20,509 bases of DNA from a virus: IMG/VR virus record IMGVR_UViG_3300025383_000133, positions 1-20,509 of that record. One strand, given 5' to 3'. The first letter of the stretch is position 1; each line of letters starts with the position of its first letter. A model generated the notes under the pieces. That model had not been told where the DNA came from and did no database searches. It saw nothing but the letters and a program-made list of their open reading frames with translations. The position numbers and the translations under genes were made by a program. Positions 11,827 through 16,813 of this stretch are shown piece after piece.

Positions 11827-12363
11827 TTAGTTACCTTGCAAATAAGCCAGGATAGATTCAGGTGAAGTTTCGCCATATGGATCAGTCTGGCAGTTATGCT
11901 CAATACCCGGTTCAATGAACCACTTTTCGATCACACCATTGTTGACAATGGCAGCATAACGCCATGAGCGAACGCCGAATCCTAGGTTGTCCTTCTGCAC
12001 AAGCATGTTCATCTGTGAAGTAAACAAACCAGAACCATCTGGAATGACCTTAACGTTTTCGATGCCCTGATCCTGTGCCCACTTGTTCATAACAAACGAG
12101 TCATTGACAGACATGCAATAGATGTCATCAATACCGAGAGCCTTGAACTGTTCAAAGTTATTTTCAAAGCCAGGAAGCTGATAAGTTGAGCAAGTTGGGG
12201 TGAACGCACCCGGAAGCGAAAATAAGATTACTCGCTTACCTGCGAAGTAATCATAAGAAGTAACGTCCTGCCAGCGATACGGATTCGATCCTTCAATGGA
12301 ATCGTCACGTACACGAGTCTTAAAGACTACAGCAGGAACAACAGTTGGTAGTTGGTCGATCAT
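11827..12363 (-). CDS. Peroxiredoxin, Prx5-like (178 aa)
   Basis: A thiol peroxidase of the Prx5 group that reduces peroxides. The active-site segment is SLPGAFTPTCSTYQLPG (49-65), with peroxidatic Cys58 and the supporting Pro/Thr of the PxxxTxxC motif (P51...T55). Further family features are the SVNDSFVMNKW segment (85-95) and Arg135 in SWRYA. Cys83 and Cys158 are candidates for a resolving cysteine. Length fits the family (about 160-180 aa). There is no signal peptide, so it acts in the cytoplasm. Phage genomes rarely carry it; a role in surviving oxidative stress during infection is inference. The gene starts 16 nt after the suppressor tRNA, with AGGAG before ATG 12363. Confidence 0.92.
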   Translation of the reverse strand: MIDQLPTVVPAVVFKTRVRDDSIEGSNPYRWQDVTSYDYFAGKRVILFSLPGAFTPTCSTYQLPGFENNFEQFKALGIDDIYCMSVNDSFVMNKWAQDQGIENVKVIPDGSGLFTSQMNMLVQKDNLGFGVRSWRYAAIVNNGVIEKWFIEPGIEHNCQTDPYGETSPESILAYLQGN

Positions 12364-12378
12364 AGTTTCTCCTAATAG

Positions 12379-12453
12379 TGGCGCGTCTGGCAGGATTCGA
12401 ACCCGCTATCCTGAGCTTTAGAGACCCGTGTGATGCCACTCAACCTCAGACGC
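12379..12453 (-). tRNA. tRNA with anticodon CUA (amber-decoding)
   Basis: A 75-nt cloverleaf with encoded CCA. The acceptor stem is a perfect 7 bp (12447-12453 with 12383-12389), the discriminator base is G (12382), and CCA is at 12379-12381. The T arm is GCGGG-TTCGAAT-CCTGC with a canonical loop. The anticodon loop is CTCTAAA (12417-12423), giving U33, anticodon CUA (12419-12421) and A37. The variable loop has 5 nt. Oddities are a weak D stem (one U-C mismatch), A instead of U at position 8, and a C-A mismatch at the base of the anticodon stem (27-43). G73 and U35 would suit glutaminyl-tRNA synthetase, but the charged amino acid is inference. Confidence 0.92.
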
Positions 12454-12482
12454 ACTTAATTTCTATTTGTTGTTTATATCAA

Positions 12483-12764
12483 TTAGTTTGGATATTTGCA
12501 ATCGTTTTGGGCATCTTTATTGATACCCTCGATAAACTTCTGTTCTTGAATACTAGGTTTGTTGAAGATTTTCTCTGAATGACATACAAGACATTTAGGA
12601 TTACCACAATCTAGTGCATGATGTTTTGCAAGTCTATGCGGCTGGTTCAATAGTTTAGGATTATGCCAAACAGACTGTTTAGCAATACGCAACTGCTTCT
12701 TGATTGCATTAGAGGTGCGTAATAGACGCTTAGACTTCTTATTCTTGGATTCCGGGTCGCTCAT
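12483..12764 (-). CDS. Small Cys-containing conserved phage protein (93 aa)
   Basis: The N-terminus is strongly basic (KNKKSKRLLR). The centre holds HALDCGNPKCLVCHSEK, with a C-x5-C-x2-C-H cluster (about 53-62) that could bind zinc, and the end is KFIEGINKDAQNDCKYPN. The arrangement resembles a short protein of unknown function that occurs in many tailed phages. It follows the 51-aa gene, whose 3' end overlaps its start, so translation is probably coupled. It ends 30 nt before the tRNA. Confidence 0.8.
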   Translation of the reverse strand: MSDPESKNKKSKRLLRTSNAIKKQLRIAKQSVWHNPKLLNQPHRLAKHHALDCGNPKCLVCHSEKIFNKPSIQEQKFIEGINKDAQNDCKYPN

Positions 12765-12894
12765 TATTTTTCACCGTGTTCTTAGTGGATGTTTGTGAAA
12801 GCTCTTGCTGTGTTTTAGACCACTGCTTAGTTTTACCCTGAGACAGAACAGTTTGCAGTAGTTGTCTACCCATTCCTAAATTATTTAGATTCAT
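12739..12894 (-). CDS. Small hydrophilic protein (51 aa), overlapping both neighbours
   Basis: The ATG at 12894 overlaps the TGA of the upstream 139-aa gene (ATGA). Its last nine codons overlap the start of the 93-aa gene in another frame, ending in TAA at 12739-12741. The product is Gln/Ser/Thr/Lys-rich (MNLNNLGMGRQLLQTVLSQG, then KQWSKTQQELSQTSTKN) and looks disordered. The overlap at both ends argues for a real, translationally coupled gene; no function can be given. Confidence 0.6.
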   Translation of the reverse strand: MNLNNLGMGRQLLQTVLSQGKTKQWSKTQQELSQTSTKNTVKNNERPGIQE

Positions 12895-13310
12895 ATTCCC
12901 CTCACTAACCAACCTAATTTGAATAGGTCTTCAATAATTTCATCGGTGACTTCACCCTCTTGTACCCATTTATCTTCTGCACCATACCCAGATAAGTACC
13001 AATCTATATAGTCACCTTGTTCTCGCATATCAGCGACTATGCCACCAGCATAACGCCAAGAACAACACCAGGTATATTCCTGTAGAATGGGCCAAACATC
13101 GTTTTTAATAAAGTCGTTATTACACAATGCAGCATAAAGGTGTTGTGCGTAAGTTTTACTATCACGAACCTTTTTCAGAATCCAATCAGTTGTACGAAGA
13201 TCGTACTCTAGATTGTTTTTCTGCCATTTAGGGTCTTTTTCTTTTTCAATCTTCAATTCAGCATAGGACTTGTACCAGTTGAGCATGTCCTCAGTTTCAG
13301 GTTCGTCCAT
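12891..13310 (-). CDS. Hypothetical protein (139 aa)
   Basis: The frame is open as far back as 13439, but the upstream part overlaps the 44-aa membrane-protein gene at 13366-13500, and the first ATG after that gene's stop is 13310 (CAGGGTAAG before it). I therefore prefer the 139-aa form starting MDEPETEDMLNWYKSYAELK. Later segments include TWCCSWRYAGGIVADMREQG and DYIDWYLSGYGAED, the latter two consistent with a helical, acidic soluble domain. I recognise no family. The stop overlaps the 51-aa gene start. Confidence 0.7.
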   Translation of the reverse strand: MDEPETEDMLNWYKSYAELKIEKEKDPKWQKNNLEYDLRTTDWILKKVRDSKTYAQHLYAALCNNDFIKNDVWPILQEYTWCCSWRYAGGIVADMREQGDYIDWYLSGYGAEDKWVQEGEVTDEIIEDLFKLGWLVRGI

Positions 13311-13365
13311 CTTACCCTGTTCAGTTTGTTTTTCAGTATACTTGTTGCGTTGAAAAGTATCTCTG

Positions 13366-13500
13366 TCAGGGCTTTTTGAAATCAATTTTACTTGACTCGC
13401 TATTACCATACCATTTAAAGGCTGCATATAAAGAACCACCTACTATACCAATCGTCAACAACATTATCAATATAGCAGCAATGAAGTTAACAATCAACAT
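13366..13500 (-). CDS. Small single-span membrane protein (44 aa)
   Basis: ATG 13500 has AAAGGA about 9 nt upstream, right after the nuclease gene's stop at 13516. One long hydrophobic helix (about residues 2-27, with LLTIGIVGGSLYAAFKW) is followed by a short polar tail (NSESSKIDFKKP). It is a type of tiny inner-membrane protein common in phages. The 3' end lies in a different frame from the 139-aa gene. Confidence 0.7.
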   Translation of the reverse strand: MLIVNFIAAILIMLLTIGIVGGSLYAAFKWYGNSESSKIDFKKP

Positions 13501-13515
13501 AGTAGGTATCCTTTC

Positions 13516-14160
13516 TTAGTGAAACTTAATACCAGTTTGCTTTTCAATCACAGAGATATCAACTGGAACAGCAGCCTTAGTGTCCTTCACGTTAGTTGCT
13601 TCAAATGCCTTGATTGTGCCATCCTTTAGATATACGATCTTGTAAAGCATAGTAGGAACTGGAACCTTGTGAGTGCCAATAACTGGAGTGAAAGTTGGGG
13701 AATAAACTGCGCCAGTTACAACGTTCTTGAACGGCATTGCGCGAACAGCAGTTTCAAGTGCCTTCCATGCAAGACGATTAACGTTCGGATACTGAGGTGT
13801 CATGTTAGTCATGAAGAATGTGTCTGACATTTCAGTAGCGTTTGCAGCGTCAGCAGCAGGGGTCATGTGACCGCGATCAAAACCAGTGTTAGTATAGTCA
13901 TCTGGGGTTGGTGAATTGGCAACAGCAGGGTCTGCACGGAATGCATCCTTACGTGGAACCTTACCAGTTTGTACTAATTCAGTTGAGAAGATATCAGCTT
14001 CATGCTTGGTGTCATAAACTGATGCATAGAATGAGTGGCAAATGACCTGTGTACCGGGTACAACAATTTCCTTGCCATTAGGGAAGAACTGATCGCAAGG
14101 ACTTGCAAATGCAGTAGCAGGTGCTAGTACTAGCAATAAAGCAGTTAATAGACGTTTCAT
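13516..14160 (-). CDS. Secreted DNA/RNA non-specific endonuclease, EndoG/NUC1 type (214 aa)
   Basis: A beta-beta-alpha-metal nuclease of the Serratia nuclease/EndoG family that degrades DNA and RNA. The active-site motif is DRGHM (95-99) with general-base His98; TNMTPQ (118-123) and Asn128 in NVNRLAW supply the metal ligand region. Residues 1-20 are a Sec signal peptide (MKRLLTALLLVLAPATAFAS) with AFA-S cleavage, so the enzyme should act in the periplasm or outside. Length is slightly short for the family. Periplasmic export would keep it away from the phage's own cytoplasmic DNA. A late promoter (14183-14190) sits directly upstream. ATG 14160 is preceded by AAGGAG. Confidence 0.92.
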   Translation of the reverse strand: MKRLLTALLLVLAPATAFASPCDQFFPNGKEIVVPGTQVICHSFYASVYDTKHEADIFSTELVQTGKVPRKDAFRADPAVANSPTPDDYTNTGFDRGHMTPAADAANATEMSDTFFMTNMTPQYPNVNRLAWKALETAVRAMPFKNVVTGAVYSPTFTPVIGTHKVPVPTMLYKIVYLKDGTIKAFEATNVKDTKAAVPVDISVIEKQTGIKFH

Positions 14161-14182
14161 AAATAGACTCCTTATTGTAGTC

Positions 14183-14190
14183 TATTTATA
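14183..14190 (-). promoter_or_regulatory. T4-type late promoter TATAAATA for the secreted nuclease
   Basis: Exact TATAAATA on the minus strand, 22 nt upstream of the nuclease start codon at 14160 and about 9 nt after the hairpin at 14200-14221. Confidence 0.75.
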
Positions 14191-14199
14191 TATAGAAGA

Positions 14200-14221
14200 G
14201 GGGGCTATTTTAAAAGCCCCC
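14200..14221 (-). terminator. Rho-independent-like terminator after the 65-aa gene
   Basis: GGGGGCT and AGCCCCC form a perfect 7-bp stem around an 8-nt loop, starting 6 nt after the stop codon of the 65-aa gene (14227). A moderately U-rich tail (TCTTCTATAT) follows. It separates that unit from the nuclease unit driven by the late promoter just beyond. Confidence 0.72.
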
Positions 14222-14226
14222 GTAGT

Positions 14227-14424
14227 TTAGACTTCAACTACTTCAATGCTAGTTGCTTGAATATAGTAGTCGGGGGCAACCCGAGCAGTGTTCTTAGCGT
14301 TAGTATCTGCCATATATTTTTCAGCTTCGGCTTTAGTGTCAAAGTCTACGTGCCAATAATCTTGGCCCCAACCACGTTCCGATTCCATCATCTGAACGCG
14401 ATACTTAACATTAACAAGTGCCAT
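14227..14424 (-). CDS. Hypothetical protein (65 aa)
   Basis: ATG 14424 is preceded by AAAAGGAG and overlaps the upstream gene's TAA by one base (TAATG). The sequence has an alternating strand-helix-strand look: VNVKYRVQMMES, KAEAEKYMADTN, IQATSIEVVEV. It resembles a small beta-alpha-beta domain. No family recognised. The terminator at 14200-14221 ends the unit. Confidence 0.8.
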   Translation of the reverse strand: MALVNVKYRVQMMESERGWGQDYWHVDFDTKAEAEKYMADTNAKNTARVAPDYYIQATSIEVVEV

Positions 14425-14783
14425 TATGCAAACTCCTTTTCATAAAGTTCAAAGCCAAAAGTCTTGCAAACATAGATGTTGCCATTGACTACGAAAAGAT
14501 CACCGATCATCGAACTACGGTGACCATACTTACGACCATTCATAATCAGAAGCGGCTGAACAACCTCAACATTTTCGCTGAAATCTTCGTTATGTTCACC
14601 ATCTTCGAAAGTCGAACCCTTACTCCAAGAACCAAAGATGTTCTGAGTGCGGGCGAAAGCATATTCACAAGCGTCGATCTCCGAATTATTATTGAAGCCC
14701 AGCTGGTATTTGGGGACGTTCACGTTAGCAACGGTTTCAAGTGAATTAGTAGCAGCATCGAAATGAACAACCTTGACTTGCAT
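14424..14783 (-). CDS. Conserved phage-type hypothetical protein (119 aa)
   Basis: The region NEDFSENVEVVQPLLI followed by NGRKYGHRSSMIGDLFVVNG and VCKTFGFELY matches a motif pattern I have seen in small proteins of many T4-like and other tailed phages, all without known function. The N-terminal half has FARTQNIFGSWS. ATG 14783 is behind GGAGACATAAG. A probable promoter lies at 14814-14842 and the terminator of the preceding unit at 14851-14874, so this starts a new two-gene unit with the 65-aa gene. Confidence 0.82.
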   Translation of the reverse strand: MQVKVVHFDAATNSLETVANVNVPKYQLGFNNNSEIDACEYAFARTQNIFGSWSKGSTFEDGEHNEDFSENVEVVQPLLIMNGRKYGHRSSMIGDLFVVNGNIYVCKTFGFELYEKEFA

Positions 14784-14813
14784 CTTATGTCTCCGTCTCT
14801 TGACTATATATTC

Positions 14814-14842
14814 ACACTAGATTAGTTTTGGATAGATGTCAA
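14814..14842 (-). promoter_or_regulatory. Possible sigma70-like promoter P6
   Basis: TTGACA (14837-14842) with, at the usual 17-nt spacing, TAGTGT (14814-14819). The -10 match is poor. The following AATATATAG string also occurs after promoter P2. Its position after a terminator and before a gene supports it. Confidence 0.42.
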
Positions 14843-14850
14843 CCAAAAAA

Positions 14851-14874
14851 TAGCCTCCCGATTAAGGGAGGCTA
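14851..14874 (-). terminator. Rho-independent terminator after the lipoprotein gene
   Basis: TAGCCTCCC and GGGAGGCTA form a 9-bp perfect stem with a 6-nt loop, followed on the minus strand by TTTTTTGG. It begins 3 nt after the stop of the 97-aa lipoprotein gene. This is the clearest intrinsic terminator in the window. Confidence 0.92.
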
Positions 14875-14877
14875 CTT

Positions 14878-15171
14878 TTACTTTGAGCAAACTGAATCAG
14901 GACTTACCCCCGGTGCTAGTAATTCCCATGAACCATTACCAGCATTGTCCCAAACCGCATACTGTCCAGAAGCTGCACCGCCAGTCAGTAAATATACCTT
15001 AGTGGAATCGCCGCAAATCTTAACAACACTAAAACTATCAGGTCTGTTTGGATCCTGTGACTGTGTTGTTTCAGTTGTAACAGTAGTAGTATCAGGATGG
15101 GTGTTGTCGGGCTTTTTACAACCCGACAACATTACCAACAGCCCAATCGTAGCAAGACCGAGCTTACGCAT
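14878..15171 (-). CDS. Small predicted lipoprotein (97 aa)
   Basis: A type II signal sequence is present: MRKLGLATIGLLVMLSGC with lipobox LSGC and acylated Cys18. A Thr-rich linker follows (TTTVTTETTQ), then a compact domain (VVKICGDSTKVYLLTGG to LLAPGVSPDSVC) with two Cys residues, probably a disulfide in the periplasm. ATG 15171 lies 2 nt after the stop codon of the SPFH gene (TGATAATG), so translation is probably coupled. Small phage lipoproteins include superinfection-exclusion and lysis-timing proteins; none of these families is recognisable here. Confidence 0.85.
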   Translation of the reverse strand: MRKLGLATIGLLVMLSGCKKPDNTHPDTTTVTTETTQSQDPNRPDSFSVVKICGDSTKVYLLTGGAASGQYAVWDNAGNGSWELLAPGVSPDSVCSK

Positions 15172-15173
15172 TA

Positions 15174-16001
15174 TCAGTGCTTAACACCAAGAGTCGGAAG
15201 AGGCATGCCGCCACCGACATACTGCGGATAGTGACCGTCCCACTTTTCAACAGCACGAAGCTGGAGAATCTGCGGGTTAGTGCTAATGGCATTAGCTTCG
15301 ATCTGCATAGCCTTAGCCTTGCCCTCTGCTTCTGCGATATGGGCACGAGCGTTAGCTTCGGCAGTAGCAACCGCTGCCTGAGCAGCAAGAGCCTGCTGTT
15401 CGTTAGCGATCTTAGCATTGATCTGATGCATCACTGCGTCAGGAACACGAATGTTCGAAGCCCAGTAAAGCTGTTCAACGTCAAGACCGACGGGCTGGAA
15501 GTACTTCTGAACGTCGGTAAGAGCCTTAGCAATCAGTTCAGCCTTCTTGTTGCCATAGATTTCTTCAACCGTGTAGTTCGAGGCATTAGCGACGATGGCG
15601 TTACGAACAGCGGTACGAAGAGGACCAGCAACGATGCCTTCCATATCAGTACGATACTTCTGGAACAGAATAGGAGCCTTCTTAGCGTCAGTGTGATATG
15701 CGATAGCAACGTCAGCCGTGACAGTCAGACCATTCTTATCCTGAAAGCTGAATTCCTCGTTAGTAGGCGAGCCTTCAGTAGGATCCTTAGTCCAAGTGTG
15801 AGTCGAGGTAAAGACAGGGTATTCATAGATGGTCGTGCCAGGACCAGAGTAGTAATAGCCTACGCCAAGCGACTCATTCGAAACGCCAGCACTCGACCCC
15901 ATAGTATCAACCTTAATACCAACATGCCCTGGATCAACTCGGCTACATGCAGCAAGACTGACAGTAGCAAGGGCAAGAAGAACGATATTACGCTTCGTCA
16001 T
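15174..16001 (-). CDS. SPFH/band-7 (prohibitin-like) lipoprotein (275 aa)
   Basis: A prohibitin/HflC-type membrane scaffold. Start ATG 16001 is chosen because AAGGAA precedes it and the next residues form a lipoprotein signal (VLLALATVSLAAC, acylated Cys19); the frame itself extends further upstream to 16061. Residues about 25-190 carry the SPFH pattern (PGHVGIKVD, LTVTADVAIAYH, LRTAVRNAIVANASNY, then GLDVEQLYWASNIRVPD). After it comes an Ala/Glu-rich coiled coil (AAVATAEANARAHIAEAEGK), and ILQLRAVEKWDG near the end is typical of the family. HflK/HflC of this fold control the FtsH protease. A phage version could reshape membrane microdomains or FtsH activity (inference). Confidence 0.88.
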   Translation of the reverse strand: MTKRNIVLLALATVSLAACSRVDPGHVGIKVDTMGSSAGVSNESLGVGYYYSGPGTTIYEYPVFTSTHTWTKDPTEGSPTNEEFSFQDKNGLTVTADVAIAYHTDAKKAPILFQKYRTDMEGIVAGPLRTAVRNAIVANASNYTVEEIYGNKKAELIAKALTDVQKYFQPVGLDVEQLYWASNIRVPDAVMHQINAKIANEQQALAAQAAVATAEANARAHIAEAEGKAKAMQIEANAISTNPQILQLRAVEKWDGHYPQYVGGGMPLPTLGVKH

Positions 16002-16203
16002 TGTTAGTTTCCTTATTGTGTGCATTAACACGATTGTAGATTTTACTGGCAACAACACCAAAAATACCGCAAGCCAGCATTACGATAGTGAGCAATCCAA
16101 TGTCTGTATGAGAGTTGAGCAGTGATGCGACAAACCTCGGTAGGGCAAAGAGAAAGACAAACAAAACCAGCGGAATGCTGGAAAACTTAAGAAAGGTATT
16201 CAC
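15988..16203 (-). CDS. Small two-span membrane protein (71 aa), GTG start
   Basis: The frame begins with GTG at 16203 behind AAGGAAA, and its 3' end overlaps the start of the SPFH gene by 14 bases. Two hydrophobic helices are visible (about 9-28, PLVLFVFLFALPRFVASLL, and 36-53, GLLTIVMLACGIFGVVA), with a polar tail (NRVNAHNKETNNDEA). Likely an inner-membrane partner of the SPFH lipoprotein. Promoter P8 at 16237-16265 drives the three-gene unit ending at the 14851-14874 terminator. Confidence 0.78.
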   Translation of the reverse strand: MNTFLKFSSIPLVLFVFLFALPRFVASLLNSHTDIGLLTIVMLACGIFGVVASKIYNRVNAHNKETNNDEA

Positions 16204-16236
16204 TGTTAATTTCCTTATTAACGCATTAGTGAACTC

Positions 16237-16265
16237 ACTATATGCTATGTTGGACTGTTTGTCAA
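16237..16265 (-). promoter_or_regulatory. Sigma70-like promoter P8 for the SPFH unit
   Basis: TTGACA (16260-16265), a 17-nt spacer and TATAGT (16237-16242) on the minus strand, 34 nt upstream of the GTG start at 16203. Confidence 0.82.
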
Positions 16266-16272
16266 CTATATT

Positions 16273-16737
16273 TCAAGCCGCTGCGAGATTTTGGGCAATA
16301 TGCTTGCTAGCATCGTTCTTGAACCACTCAAGCACAGTTTCCTTGCGCTTGTCATAGAACGTTACGTCCATACCATAGTGAACAGGGCTGTTGAAAATCT
16401 TACCCTGCCAGGCATAACCACCTGCGTTCTTAGGGCGATACTTCCACGCAAGTTCACCGACAACTACGCCGTTAAACTTGACAGCAAACGTGTGAAACTT
16501 TTCGTTGGGGAGGTCGGCAAAGCCGTTCAGAACCTTAGCAAGAGTCCATAGATTCTTTGCAGGACGAGCAACTTGTTCATCAATATAAACAGTGCGGCCA
16601 TCAAGAGTCTTGATGATGATATCCTGAATCATTTCTTCGGGATCATCTGTACGAGCGACAAAAGTGCCGATCACCTTGACTTCTTCACCCTCTGCATTGT
16701 ATTCAAGACCTTCAACAAGCTGACCAACCTGAAACAT
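16273..16737 (-). CDS. Hypothetical protein (154 aa)
   Basis: ATG 16737 (MFQVGQLVEGLEY) is chosen because AAGGAG lies 7 nt upstream and promoter P7 (16766-16794) sits between it and the further in-frame ATG at 16794. The N-terminal 60 residues look like an all-beta, SH3-like fold (GEEVKVIGTFVA, IIIKTLDGRTVYID). The C-terminal half has VVVGELAWKYRP and a final amphipathic helix (VLEWFKNDASKHIAQNLAAA). I recognise no family. It stands as a single-gene unit between the structural gene and the SPFH unit. Confidence 0.8.
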   Translation of the reverse strand: MFQVGQLVEGLEYNAEGEEVKVIGTFVARTDDPEEMIQDIIIKTLDGRTVYIDEQVARPAKNLWTLAKVLNGFADLPNEKFHTFAVKFNGVVVGELAWKYRPKNAGGYAWQGKIFNSPVHYGMDVTFYDKRKETVLEWFKNDASKHIAQNLAAA

Positions 16738-16765
16738 GAGAAGCTCCTTGCTCTTGACATATCTC

Positions 16766-16794
16766 TTTATATCAAAACAGAGCCATGATGTCAA
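16766..16794 (-). promoter_or_regulatory. Sigma70-like promoter P7
   Basis: TTGACA (16789-16794), a 17-nt spacer and TATAAA (16766-16771) on the minus strand, 29 nt upstream of the start at 16737. Confidence 0.85.
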
Positions 16795-16813
16795 CCTTTT
16801 TTATCCAAAAAGT

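Noticed and set aside
12378-12578. Plus-strand frame beginning MARLAGFEP next to the tRNA
   Set aside because: This is the well-known false peptide produced by reading the complement of a tRNA 3' half; the region is the CUA tRNA.
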